From contig NZ_MTBP01000001.1 in the NCBI RefSeq assembly GCF_002911665.1, forward strand, positions 372,001-436,000: DNA of 64,000 nt, in the 5' to 3' direction. The stretch comes from Actinomadura rubteroloni. GTDB lineage: Bacteria > Actinomycetota > Actinomycetes > Streptosporangiales > Streptosporangiaceae. The notes under the pieces are model-generated. The model had not been told where the DNA came from. It did no database searches and was given only the letters and a program-made list of their open reading frames with translations. Position 1 is the first letter of the stretch; each line of letters begins with the position of its first letter. Made by a program: the position numbers and the translations under genes. This document shows, one piece after another, positions 17,965 through 26,085 of the stretch.

Positions 17965-19761
17965 TTAGCCGCGGGAGGCGATCCGTGCCGCCGTCGTCAG
18001 CAGCGCGCCGTCAAGGTACCTCTGCCGCGTCGCTGCTCTGGCGATCTTGCCACTCGACGTCCGGGAGATCCCACCCGGCTCGATGAGCACGAACTCGTGA
18101 ACGCTCATCTCGTGCTCCACATTGATCGCCGCGCGGACGGCCGACTCGACTTCTTCCAGGTCCAGCCGGCCCAGCGGGACGCGCCGGTTGCGCTCGGCCA
18201 CGACGACGAGCCGCTCCGTCTCGTCCCCCGGGACGGCGAACGCCGCCACGAACTCCGGACGGACGGCCAGGTGCGCCTCCTGCGTCGTCACCTCGATGTC
18301 CTGCGGGTAGTGGTTGCGGCCGTCCACGATGATCAGGTCCTTGATGCGGCCCGTCACGTACAGCTCGCCGTCGTGGACGACCCCGTAGTCGCCCGTCTTC
18401 ATCCACGGCCCGGCGGGCAGTTCGCCCGGCTCGTCCAGTTCGCCGCCGAACGTGCTCTGGCTGCGCTCGGAGTTGCGCCAGTAGCCGCGCGCGGTGTTCG
18501 GTCCGTGGACCCAGATCTCGCCGACGGTGCCGTCCGGGCGCTCGGTGCGCGTCTCGGGGTCCACGATCGCGACGATCTGCCCGTGCGGACGGCCGCAGGA
18601 CACCAGCGTGTTCGCGTGCGGGGCGTCCGCCGGGCACTCCTCCAGCACGCCCTGCGTCAGCTTGTCCCGGTCCACGGTGATCAGGCGCGGCGGGGCGTCC
18701 TCGGCCGCCGCCGACACGAACACCGTCGCCTCGGCGAGCCCGTAGCCGGGGGCCTGCGCGCCCGGCCGCAGCCCGGCGGGGGCCAGCGCGTCCGCGAACG
18801 TCCGCAGCGTGGACGGACGGATCGGCTCCGCGCCGTTCAGGCACGTCGTCAGCCCGCTCAGGTCCAGCCCGGCGATCTTGTTCGGCTTCGCCATCGTCGC
18901 GACGTACTCGTAGGCGAAGTTCGGCCCGGCCGTATAGACGTTCTTGCCCGGACGGCTCGCGATCAGCTCCATCCACCGCATCGGGTTCATGATGAACGAC
19001 ACCGGATCGGTGTAGATCGCGTGGTTCCCGTTCACCAGCGGCAGCGCCATCGTCGCGATGAGGCCCATGTCGTGGAACAGCGGCAGCCAGCTCACCAGTT
19101 CGGGGTCCGGCCGGTCCGGCGCCCACCCCGCCCAGAGCTGCGCGGCGTTCGCGGTGACGTTCCCGTGCGTGATCTCCACCCCGGCCGGACGCCGCGTCGA
19201 CCCGGACGTGTACTGGAGATAGGCGAGGTCGTCGAAGCCGACGGGCTCGTCCCGCCACGTCCCGGCGAGGTCCGGGTCGACCTCCTCGGCGAACACGATC
19301 TCCCGGGGCTGCGGGACGTCGTGGTCGGCGAGGAACTTCTCGACGTGCGGCAGCGCGTTCCGCGTCGTCACGATCACCGCGGGCTCGGCGTCGGTGTACG
19401 CGCCGATGAGCCGCTCGGCGTGGCCCGGCAGGTCCGGCGAGAACAGCGGCACCGCGACGACGTGCGCGTACATCGCGCCGAGCATCGTCATCATGTATTC
19501 GAGCGTCTGCGGGAGCAGCAGCGCCGCGCGCTCGCCGGGCTCGGCGACCTGCCGCAGCCGCGCCGCCGTCGCCCGCGCCCGCCGGTCCGTCTCGCTCCAG
19601 CTCAGCGTGAGGTGCGCGCCGGACGGCCGGAGCGAGTAGTCCACGAACGTGAAGGCGGGCGCATCCGGCTTCTCCCTGGCCCAGCGCGCGACCCGCTCGA
19701 TGAGCGGGGTGCGGCCGGAGCCGCCGGGACGGAGTTCGGGAAGCAGCGAACCCAGTGCCAT
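17965..19761 (-). CDS. Fatty acyl-AMP ligase (FAAL, FadD32-like)
   Basis: This 598-residue adenylate-forming enzyme activates fatty acids as acyl-AMP for transfer to an acyl carrier protein or polyketide/peptide synthase. Motifs are clear: the P-loop YTSGSTRRPAGVEITHGN (about residues 180-200), LPLFHDMGLIA, GYGLAEATVFVS, TGDYGVVHDGELYVTGRIKD with IIVDGRNHYPQDIE, and near the end SRTSSGKIARAATRQRYLDG. The FAAL type is indicated by the LPLFHDMGL and NHYPQDIE variants, typical of FadD26/FadD32. The ATG at 19761 is preferred over upstream codons because CGGGAG precedes it and the family starts with this length. It is the first gene of an operon with the MMPL exporter. A perfect 18-bp palindrome lies 187 bp upstream. 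Confidence 0.93.
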   Translation of the reverse strand: MALGSLLPELRPGGSGRTPLIERVARWAREKPDAPAFTFVDYSLRPSGAHLTLSWSETDRRARATAARLRQVAEPGERAALLLPQTLEYMMTMLGAMYAHVVAVPLFSPDLPGHAERLIGAYTDAEPAVIVTTRNALPHVEKFLADHDVPQPREIVFAEEVDPDLAGTWRDEPVGFDDLAYLQYTSGSTRRPAGVEITHGNVTANAAQLWAGWAPDRPDPELVSWLPLFHDMGLIATMALPLVNGNHAIYTDPVSFIMNPMRWMELIASRPGKNVYTAGPNFAYEYVATMAKPNKIAGLDLSGLTTCLNGAEPIRPSTLRTFADALAPAGLRPGAQAPGYGLAEATVFVSAAAEDAPPRLITVDRDKLTQGVLEECPADAPHANTLVSCGRPHGQIVAIVDPETRTERPDGTVGEIWVHGPNTARGYWRNSERSQSTFGGELDEPGELPAGPWMKTGDYGVVHDGELYVTGRIKDLIIVDGRNHYPQDIEVTTQEAHLAVRPEFVAAFAVPGDETERLVVVAERNRRVPLGRLDLEEVESAVRAAINVEHEMSVHEFVLIEPGGISRTSSGKIARAATRQRYLDGALLTTAARIASRG

Positions 19762-19947
19762 TGGAACAAACTCCCGGGGGATGGGCCGGACGGGCGCATC
19801 AGGCTGCGCGCGTCGGCGGACGTGCGGCGGTTGACGCCGGGCGGGCGACGCTCGCCCCGGCTGACCGGCGGGACCGTGCGATGTGAAGCTACCCGAAGGT
19901 AAATGGACAGCGATATTAGCCAACGACCACATTCGACGCGGACACGT

Positions 19948-19965
19948 TTGTCACGCCCGTGACAA
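19948..19965. promoter_or_regulatory. 18-bp perfect palindrome upstream of the FAAL-MMPL operon
   Basis: TTGTCACGCCCGTGACAA is a perfect inverted repeat of 8-bp arms with a 2-bp centre. It lies between the FAAL start and the end of the repeat-rich gene. It has no T-tract, so it looks more like an operator than a terminator. The regulator is not identified. Confidence 0.5.
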
Positions 19966-19994
19966 CGACCCCGGCCTCACCACCACGCCGTCTG

Positions 19995-21380
19995 TCACTC
20001 GTCCCGCAACGCCCGGCGCCGCCGCCAGACCCCGAGACACGCCCCCACCCACAAGATCGCCGTCTCCGCGAGCACGAACGCGGCGAGCACGACGACCCAG
20101 TCACGCCCACTCCCCGTCCCGTCCTGCGCGGTGAGCGTCATCTCCCCCCGCCCACCCCCACGCACCGAAGGAGCGACAACAGGCACCCGAGGAGCGGCCT
20201 TGGGCAACCGAGGCACCCCACCCCCCACAGACCGCGGCAACTCCCCCAAACCCTCACGCGGCCCAGCCCCACCTTCACCGACATCCGCCAAGCCCTGGCC
20301 ACCCGCAACACGCGGAAGCCCACCCGTCCCACCGTCCACGCCCCCCGCCGGACCCACCGCCCCACCCGCGCCGCCAGCCCCCTCGCGCGGACCCGCCCCG
20401 CCGCCCGCACCCCCCGCAACGTCCGCGCCCTCACCCGGCACAACTTCAAGCGGACGCGGCCCGCTACTCGCAGCGCGCGGCAGACCGCCCGCCTCACCAG
20501 CCACCGCGCCCGCCGACGGCCGAGACCCACCGCCCGCGTGCGGCAGGGCGTGCGCGCCGCTCGCACCTTCGCGCGGCACAGCCGCGCCCGCGTCCCCGCG
20601 CGGAACGGCCACACCCGCGCGCGGGCCGCCGCCTGCAACGCACAGCGAGCCGTCCGCGCACGCCGCCGGACGAGACCCACCGCCACCGACATGCGTCACC
20701 GCACCCGCGTCCCCGCGCGGCACAGCCGCACGCGGATGGGGCCCGCTGCTCGCGGCGCGCGGGAGAGTGCCCGCGCCGCCAATCGCCGCGCCCGCCGCCG
20801 GGCGACACCCACCGCCCGCGTGCACCGGGACGCCCGCGTCCTCGCGCGGACGCGGCCAGCCGGACGCGTCGCCGCGCGGCACGGCCGCATTCGGGCGCGG
20901 GCCGCTGCTCGCGGCGCGCGGGAGACCGCCCGCGTCGCTAGGCGCCGCGCCCGTCGTCGGGCGACATTCGCCGTCGGCGTGCGGCGGGGCGTGCGCGCCG
21001 CTCGCGTCCTCGCGGGGCACGGCCGCGCCTGGGTGGGGGGTGCCGCTTGCGACGCACGGAGAGTTGGCCGGGCATGCCGTCGGGCTAGGGCCTGCGTCTT
21101 TGGGCGGCGCAGCCTCGTGCGGGTTCGCAGCGGGCGGGGCGGGTGAGGGTGGGCCGTCGTTGGTGGTGTTCGGTAGGTCGCTTGCGTCGTCTGTGGGCGG
21201 GAGCTCTGGGGAGAGGTCGCCCGGCTCTAGGTCCAGGAGCAGCGTCAGGGTGTTGGGCCACGTGGGGGGAATCTGGGGGGCGGGCGCGGTGCAGAGGCGT
21301 GGGGCGGCGGTGGCGGGGACGGGCTGGAAGGCCAAGACCGCGGCGGCCAGGGCTGCGAGGGTTGCGCGGGCCGGGTCCAC
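19995..21380 (-). CDS. Secreted, repeat-rich membrane-anchored protein, function unknown
   Basis: This 461-residue protein has an N-terminal signal peptide (LAALAAAVLAFQPVPATAAP), a long Ala/Gly/Pro-rich middle and one C-terminal membrane helix (WVVVLAAFVLAETAILWVGA) followed by a basic tail (WRRRRALRDE). The middle contains repeated blocks of the form GGLPRAASSGPRP..AAVPRGDASG, at least four imperfect copies. It is therefore an extracellular, flexible stalk tethered at its C-terminus, but it has no LPXTG sorting motif. No enzymatic domain is visible. The region before the repeats contains one Cys pair (RLCTAPAPQIPPTWP) and PNTLTLLLDLEPGDL. The GTG at 21380 gives a normal signal peptide. Base composition and repeats predict rapid length evolution. 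Confidence 0.65.
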   Translation of the reverse strand: MDPARATLAALAAAVLAFQPVPATAAPRLCTAPAPQIPPTWPNTLTLLLDLEPGDLSPELPPTDDASDLPNTTNDGPPSPAPPAANPHEAAPPKDAGPSPTACPANSPCVASGTPHPGAAVPREDASGAHAPPHADGECRPTTGAAPSDAGGLPRAASSGPRPNAAVPRGDASGWPRPREDAGVPVHAGGGCRPAAGAAIGGAGTLPRAASSGPHPRAAVPRGDAGAVTHVGGGGSRPAACADGSLCVAGGGPRAGVAVPRGDAGAAVPREGASGAHALPHAGGGSRPSAGAVAGEAGGLPRAASSGPRPLEVVPGEGADVAGGAGGGAGPREGAGGAGGAVGPAGGVDGGTGGLPRVAGGQGLADVGEGGAGPREGLGELPRSVGGGVPRLPKAAPRVPVVAPSVRGGGRGEMTLTAQDGTGSGRDWVVVLAAFVLAETAILWVGACLGVWRRRRALRDE

Positions 21381-21482
21381 TGTGCGCCTCCCCTCGGTTC
21401 GAGCGCCCCGGGGGGTGGTGCGGTGCGCACCGGGCTGTCGTGGTTATTACCGAGGATCCCCGGTCGGTAACCCTTCGTGGTC

Positions 21483-21499
21483 ATTTCGCATAGTGAAAT
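21483..21499. promoter_or_regulatory. Probable IclR operator (autoregulation)
   Basis: ATTTCGCATAGTGAAAT has perfect 5-bp arms (ATTTC/GAAAT) around a 7-base centre and resembles the TTTCGCA..GAAA half-sites bound by IclR-family regulators. It sits 48 bp upstream of the IclR gene start and is the most AT-rich stretch in the interval, so it probably overlaps the promoter. Confidence 0.55.
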
Positions 21500-21546
21500 C
21501 AGTTCTCCGTAGAATCGGCATCGAGGCCCCGAGAGAGGAGGCGTCC

Positions 21547-22302
21547 GTGGCGGAAGCCGTCCGGTCGTTGGAGCGCGCCTTCGAGCTGCTGGAGCACCTC
21601 GCGGACGCGGGGGGCGAGCTCGCGCTGTCGGAGCTGACGGAGGTCTCGGGTCTTCCGATGCCCACGATCTACCGGCTGATGCGCACGCTGGTGAACCTCG
21701 GGTACGTGCGGCAGGAGCCGTCGAAGCGGTATGCGCTCGGGCCGCGGCTGATCAGGCTCGGCGACGGCGCGGGACGGCTGCTCGGCTCGTGGGCGCGGCC
21801 GGCGCTGGCGCGGCTGGTGGACGAGGTCGGCGAGACGGCGAACATGGCCGTGCTGGAGGGCGACGCGGTCGTGTACGTCGCGCAGGTCCCGTCCCGGCAC
21901 TCGATGCGCATGTTCACCGAGGTCGGACGGCGTGTGAAGCCGCACTGCACGGGCGTCGGCAAGGCGCTGCTGGCGCAGTTGGACGAGCCGCGCGTCCGCG
22001 AGATCCTGGCCCGCACCGGCATGCCCGCCAACACCCCGCGCACGCTCACCGACCCGGACGCGCTGATCGAGGAGCTGGCGAGGACCCGCGAGCGCGGTTA
22101 CGCGCTGGACGACGAGGAGCAGGAGATCGGCGTCCGCTGCGTCGCCGTGCCGCTGCCGGGCGCGCCCGCCCCGGCGGCGCTGTCGGTGTCGGGGCCGTCC
22201 GCGCGCATGACGGGCGAGGCGCTCGGCGCCGTCGTTCCCGCCATGCGCGCGATCGCCGAGCGGTTCGCGGCGGAGCTGGCCCCGGGCGGCGTCAGTCGGT
22301 GA
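21547..22302 (+). CDS. IclR-family transcriptional regulator
   Basis: This 251-residue regulator has an N-terminal winged helix-turn-helix (residues 1-65; LSELTEVSGLPMPTIYRLMRT) and a C-terminal effector-binding domain (GKALLAQLDEPRVREIL, GYALDDEEQEIGVRCVAVPL). IclR proteins regulate catabolism of small carboxylic acids and aromatic or glyoxylate-linked pathways, usually from beside their target operon. Neither neighbour is an obvious catabolic operon, so the target is unknown. The GTG at 21547 is preferred over the in-frame GTG at 21493 because GAGAGGAG lies 6 bases 5' of it and the first helix then starts at residue 3. An operator-like palindrome is present at 21483-21499. The 3' end overlaps the convergent DUF1232 gene by 11 bp. 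Confidence 0.93.
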   Translation: MAEAVRSLERAFELLEHLADAGGELALSELTEVSGLPMPTIYRLMRTLVNLGYVRQEPSKRYALGPRLIRLGDGAGRLLGSWARPALARLVDEVGETANMAVLEGDAVVYVAQVPSRHSMRMFTEVGRRVKPHCTGVGKALLAQLDEPRVREILARTGMPANTPRTLTDPDALIEELARTRERGYALDDEEQEIGVRCVAVPLPGAPAPAALSVSGPSARMTGEALGAVVPAMRAIAERFAAELAPGGVSR

Positions 22303-22654
22303 CGTCGCCGGGGACGACGCGCGGCCGTCCGCTGTGCTCCCACCGCACGAAGTCGCCCGCGTGCCGCACGAGCATCGCGAGTAGCCAGAGGAAGACCCCC
22401 GCGTCGTCGGCCAGGCCCACGACGGGCAGCACCTCGGGGATCGCGTCGAGCGGCCAGACGATGTAGACGATCCCGAGCGCGAGCAGCCCGAGCGTCCCGA
22501 TCGACAGGCCCTTGTAGTCGCCCTTGAGGACGGCCTTCACCATCCGGGGCACCGCCCGCGCCCGCTCCCCGAACCCGGGCGCCCCGGCCTCGCGGGTCTC
22601 GCTGTAGATCTGCCACGCCTGCCCTGCGGCGGCGGCACCGCGCTTCTTGTCCAC
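22292..22654 (-). CDS. DUF1232 (YkvA-type) small membrane protein
   Basis: This 120-residue protein carries a DUF1232 core at about residues 50-90: a hydrophobic helix (LGLLALGIVYIVWPLDAIPE) continuing into VLPVVGLADDAGVFLWLLAM. The YxxxPxDxIP..P..G..DD pattern is diagnostic. The N-terminal part is basic and includes EAGAPGFGERARAVPRM. The family is widespread and functionally undefined. The GTG at 22654 is chosen for AAGGAG 8 bases upstream. Longer in-frame starts add a low-complexity basic extension with no ribosome site. It converges with the IclR gene. The 281 bp upstream of it, shared with the divergent hydrolase, holds no gene that I can support. Confidence 0.88.
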   Translation of the reverse strand: MDKKRGAAAAGQAWQIYSETREAGAPGFGERARAVPRMVKAVLKGDYKGLSIGTLGLLALGIVYIVWPLDAIPEVLPVVGLADDAGVFLWLLAMLVRHAGDFVRWEHSGRPRVVPGDVTD

Positions 22655-22935
22655 CGGCGCGCTCCTTCCCCGTGACGTTGGACGGGCGCGCCCCCGCAGC
22701 GCCCACGACTCACTAAGACGGACAAAATGCCCCGTTCGTTCCCTTTTATCGATGACCGGCCGGAGAGGTTTCCGGGCAGAAGCGCCATAACCCTGACGGC
22801 GTTGCGCAAGCCGTGTTACCAAGGGTGACGGCTCCCTTACGCGACGGCCATGGACGGTCGGGTTCACCCCGCCGCCGGGCGCGTCCGCTGGAACCATGCG
22901 ACGGGGAGACGCGGCTTCAGGAGTTGACGCAGGTC

Positions 22936-23832
22936 ATGAGCGGAGAGCACATCGAGGGACCCGTCCACGGCGTCGCCGCGGGCGTCGCCTATCTCGCCCT
23001 GCCGCCCACGGCCGTGGACGCGCGCCCGGCCGGCCCGACCCGCATGATCGTCGGCTGGCCCGGCTTCGACCCGCCGCGCTCGGCGGTGTCGCTGGCGCTC
23101 GCGCTGCCGCTGACGGGCGTCCCGACCTGGCGCGTCTACCTGGAGCTGCCGAGCGACGCGCCGCCCGACGGCCTCGGCTCCGGCTCGTTCCTGGAGTCGC
23201 GGGCGATGGAGTCCTACGGGACGGCCGTCGAGACCGCCGTCGCGCGGCTCCCGGCCGTCCTGGACGACCTGCGCAGCGACCTCGGCGTGCCGGACGGCCC
23301 CGTCGGCCTCACCGGCTTCTCGACGGGCGCGGCGGCGGCGCTGCTCACGGTCGCCGCCGGGACCGTCCCGGTGAGCGCCGCCGCGCTGGTGACGCCGGTC
23401 GTGTCCCCGCACCGCTCGGCGCGGGCGCTGGAGAACCGGTCCGGACGGCGCCGCACGTGGGACCGGCGCGCCACCGCCCTCGCCGGCCGGCTCGACCTCG
23501 GCGCCCGCGCGCGGGACGTCGCGGACCGGAACGTCCCGCTGCTGCTCGTCGCCGGGTCGCGGGACCGGATCGTCCCGCCCGGCGAGGTCACCGCCCTGCG
23601 GGACCGGCTCGTCCGGACGGGCGCGTCGGCCACCGAGGCGGTGACGTTCCCGATGGACCACGCGCTGGCGGCCGAGCCGGGCACCGAGGCCCGGCCGCCG
23701 ATCACCGAGGCCGTGCGGCTGGACGCCGCGCTGACCGAGTGGTTCCGGGAGCGGTTCGCGGCCGTCACGGCGCCGAGGGAGCCGGGCCGCGCGGCGCTGC
23801 TGGTGCCTCAGCCGCGCGAGAGCACCTCGTAG
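22936..23832 (+). CDS. Alpha/beta-hydrolase family protein
   Basis: This 298-residue protein has an alpha/beta-hydrolase fold: the oxyanion region TRMIVGWPGFDPPRS, nucleophile elbow LTGFSTGAAAALLTV (GFSTG, about residue 125), an acid-strand region PLLLVAGSRDRIVPPGEVTAL and the catalytic-His candidate in VTFPMDHALAAEPG. It is soluble with no signal peptide. Dienelactone-hydrolase-like or esterase activity is plausible, but the substrate is unknown. The ATG at 22936 follows GGAG at a slightly long distance. The C-terminus overlaps the convergent rlpA-type gene by 25 bp. The genes on either side do not suggest a pathway. Confidence 0.82.
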   Translation: MSGEHIEGPVHGVAAGVAYLALPPTAVDARPAGPTRMIVGWPGFDPPRSAVSLALALPLTGVPTWRVYLELPSDAPPDGLGSGSFLESRAMESYGTAVETAVARLPAVLDDLRSDLGVPDGPVGLTGFSTGAAAALLTVAAGTVPVSAAALVTPVVSPHRSARALENRSGRRRTWDRRATALAGRLDLGARARDVADRNVPLLLVAGSRDRIVPPGEVTALRDRLVRTGASATEAVTFPMDHALAAEPGTEARPPITEAVRLDAALTEWFRERFAAVTAPREPGRAALLVPQPRESTS

Positions 23833-24437
23833 CGGACGGGGATCACCCCGGAGCCCATGCCGCCGACGGCCGACATCGCGCCCGTCGACAGGTCCAGGCA
23901 GCGTCCGGCGACGAACGGCCCGCGGTCGTTGATGCGGACGACCACCGACTTGCCGTTGTTCTGGTTGGTGACCCGCACCTTGGAGCCGAGCGGCAGCGTC
24001 TTGTGCGCGGCGGTCAGCCCGCTCGGGTCGAACGGCTCGCCGCTGGCCGTCATCTGGCCCTCGCCGTAGAAGGACGCCTCGCAGGTGCCGCTGTCGAGGA
24101 CCTTCGGCTTGGGCTTCGGCTTCTCGTCCCGGACGCTCTGCGCGAGCGGCTTGGCGGGACGGGCCTTGCGGGTCCGCGTCGGCGTGGCGCTCGGTGTGGC
24201 GCGCGGCGCGTCGGCGAGGGGGGCTGCGGTGGGCTGGGCCGCCGCGGCGGGCCGGGGGCCCGAGCCGCCGGTGGCGAGGACGGTCCCGGCGCTCACGGCG
24301 AGCACCGCGACGGCGGCGCCGGAGACGATGAGGACGGTCCGCAGACGTGCCCCGGATGCGGCGATCCGGGCGGCGACACCGCGCGGAAGACGTGCGAGAG
24401 AGCGACGGATATCGAGTTCAGGGCGATGTCGGCCCAC
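23808..24437 (-). CDS. RlpA-like double-psi beta-barrel protein, membrane-anchored
   Basis: This 209-residue protein has a basic N-terminus, one signal-anchor helix (TVLIVSGAAVAVLAVSAGTVL), a Thr/Pro/Lys-rich linker (TPTRTRKARPAKP) and a C-terminal double-psi beta-barrel of about 90 residues. The barrel shows CEASFYGEGQMTASGEPFD, LTAAHKTLPLGSKVRVTN and VVVRINDRGPF, including the catalytic-type Asp in NDRGP. RlpA proteins are septal lytic transglycosylases in proteobacteria. In actinomycetes the same barrel occurs in cell-wall proteins whose activity is less certain. The GTG at 24437 is preceded by AAAGGA at good spacing, and longer readings add an Arg-rich extension without a ribosome site. 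Confidence 0.88.
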   Translation of the reverse strand: MGRHRPELDIRRSLARLPRGVAARIAASGARLRTVLIVSGAAVAVLAVSAGTVLATGGSGPRPAAAAQPTAAPLADAPRATPSATPTRTRKARPAKPLAQSVRDEKPKPKPKVLDSGTCEASFYGEGQMTASGEPFDPSGLTAAHKTLPLGSKVRVTNQNNGKSVVVRINDRGPFVAGRCLDLSTGAMSAVGGMGSGVIPVRYEVLSRG

Positions 24438-24881
24438 GAAAGGTCCTTTGATCGGGGACAGGTCCCCGGACGCCCGGCGGGGCGGCGCACGCGCCGTCTC
24501 CCGCCGTGGAAGGTCGCGGTGGCGCGCACACGCGCGCAGCACCGCGCGGGCCGGCCCGCCGGGGGAAACGACCCCGTGGGCGCGCCCGCCTTTTCAAGCC
24601 CCCGAAGGGCGCTCGCCCGCGTCGCCGCGGGCCGGCGTCCGGCCGGTGCGGGCACCGCCTCCTCACGGCGTTCCGCACACAAGTCCTCGACCGTAGGTGG
24701 AAATCTCGGCGACACAACCGTGCGGACGCTCTTTGTGGGGTTTATCACCTGCCCTTTCAGCGCTATGGAGTGGATCAGTACCCGCGCGTTACCGAAAACC
24801 CATGATCACTATCACCGGAAGATCACGGGAATGGCGACGGGGCCGCACCGGCGTCCCGGCACGGCCCCGCGGGCGAAATGA
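24438..24881. other. 444-bp intergenic region
   Basis: The region separates the rlpA-type gene from the ferritin-like gene on the same strand. It holds a terminator hairpin at its right end (24838-24869), an AT-richer stretch around 24700-24800 likely to contain the rlpA promoter, and a long GC-rich leader of about 260 bp. I looked for the c-di-AMP (ydaO) riboswitch known upstream of actinobacterial wall genes and did not find its conserved boxes on the coding strand. Confidence 0.5.
24838..24869 (-). terminator. Hairpin after the ferritin-like gene
   Basis: An 8-bp perfect stem (CGGGGCCG at 24838-24845 pairing with CGGCCCCG at 24862-24869) encloses a loop that contains a further CCGG/CCGG pairing. 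It begins 13 bp past the stop of the minus-strand gene ending at 24882. Confidence 0.7.
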
Positions 24882-25988
24882 TCAGCCGGCGGCGCCCAGC
24901 TCGATGGCCTCGTCGACCTCCTGCCGGCGGACGGCCAACTCCTGCGCATGGCGTTCCTGATCGACCTTTTCGGCGATCTCCTCGTCCTGCCGCATGAGCG
25001 CTTCGAGGTCGGCCTTGGCGTTGTCGAGGACGCCCATGTCGGCGTACGCGGCCTGCACCTTGTCGCCCCACAGGCCGACGTCCTTCACGCACGGGACGAT
25101 CCGGCTGAACAGCAGCGACTGGTAGAGCCGGAACACCGACGACTGGTCGACGTACTCCATGCACTGCTGCACGGGCATGCCCAGCGTCTCGAAGACCTCG
25201 CGCCCGGTGAACCGGTCGCGCATCAGGTAGCAGCCCTCGACCACGAACTCCTCGCGCTCGGCCCGCTCCTTCTCGGTCAGCTCGGCGTAGTAGTCCTTGA
25301 GCGCGAGCCGTCCGAACGCGACGTGCCGGGCCTCGTCCTGCATGACGTAGGCGAGGAGCTGCTTCACGAGCGGGTTGGTCGCCAGGTCGCGGTAGAGGCC
25401 GAACGCGGCCAGCGCGAGCCCCTCGATGAGGACCTGCATGCCGAGGTAGGGCAGGTCCCACCGGCTGTCCTCCAGGGATTCGGAGAGCAGCTTCGCGAGG
25501 TCCTGGTTGACCGGGTAGTACATCCCGATCTTCTCGTGGACGAACTTGGCGTACAGCTCGACGTGCCGCGCCTCGTCCATCGTCTGGGTGGCGGCGTAGA
25601 ACTTGGAGTCCAGGTCGGGGACGGACTGGACGATCCGCGCGGACACGTTCAGCGCCCCCTGCTCGCCGTGCAGGAACTGGCTGAACAGCCAGGACCCCTG
25701 GTGGTGGCCGAACTCGTCCTGCTCGCGCTCGGACATCTTGGCCCAGATGTCGGAGCCGAGGAGCGGGTTGAACTCGTCCGGGAGGCCGGCGACGTTGTTC
25801 GGATCGACCTCCTGGTCCCAGTCGATGCGCTTCTGGGCGTCCCACTGCTTGTCCTTGCCCTTCTGGTACAGGTCCAGCAGCCGGTCGCGTCCGCCGTCGT
25901 ACTCCCAGGTGAAGCGGGAGTCGCCGGCCATCGGTACGTTCCAGGTGTCGTTCGGCACGGGGACGGAGTACAGGTCGAAGGAACTCAC
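24882..25988 (-). CDS. Ferritin-like diiron protein
   Basis: This 368-residue soluble protein has a four-helix diiron site. The carboxylate and His ligands can be read as Glu in FSQFLHGEQGAL, the first EXXH in MDEARHVELYAKF, Glu in QVLIEGLALAAFG, and the second EXXH in MQDEARHVAFGRLAL. This is the E..ExxH..E..ExxH pattern of ribonucleotide-reductase R2, AurF and related oxygenases. The substrate is unknown; an N-oxygenase, desaturase or oxidase role is possible. The GTG at 25988 is chosen because GAGGAGG precedes it by 7 bases. It is divergent from a histidine kinase, and the shared promoter contains a perfect 9-bp inverted repeat. The gene is monocistronic, with a terminator directly after it. 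Confidence 0.87.
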   Translation of the reverse strand: MSSFDLYSVPVPNDTWNVPMAGDSRFTWEYDGGRDRLLDLYQKGKDKQWDAQKRIDWDQEVDPNNVAGLPDEFNPLLGSDIWAKMSEREQDEFGHHQGSWLFSQFLHGEQGALNVSARIVQSVPDLDSKFYAATQTMDEARHVELYAKFVHEKIGMYYPVNQDLAKLLSESLEDSRWDLPYLGMQVLIEGLALAAFGLYRDLATNPLVKQLLAYVMQDEARHVAFGRLALKDYYAELTEKERAEREEFVVEGCYLMRDRFTGREVFETLGMPVQQCMEYVDQSSVFRLYQSLLFSRIVPCVKDVGLWGDKVQAAYADMGVLDNAKADLEALMRQDEEIAEKVDQERHAQELAVRRQEVDEAIELGAAG

Positions 25989-26031
25989 GGGCACGCCTCC
26001 TCGGGGGGTGGAGGGCTGTTGAGAGCCCACC

Positions 26032-26060
26032 GCTTTACATTCCTTCGTAACATGTAAAGC
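26032..26060. promoter_or_regulatory. Perfect 9-bp inverted repeat in divergent promoter
   Basis: GCTTTACAT (26032-26040) and ATGTAAAGC (26052-26060) are separated by 11 bases. The element lies in the 97-bp space between the ferritin-like gene and the histidine kinase gene and is strikingly AT-rich for this DNA. It is a strong operator candidate. The binding protein is unknown. Confidence 0.65.
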
Positions 26061-26085
26061 GCGCTACGGCTACCGTGTGGGCCAG

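Noticed and set aside
15703-19902. 1399-codon open frame on the plus strand
   Set aside because: It is antisense to the MMPL and FAAL genes, both of which have complete catalytic motifs. The antisense product is His/Arg/Gln-rich and featureless.
24438-24720. Possible c-di-AMP (ydaO) riboswitch upstream of the rlpA-type gene
   Set aside because: A GGGGGAAAC string is present but on the strand opposite to the gene, and the other conserved boxes (GGGTGAA, the AGCTAACC..GTAGGC region) are not found.
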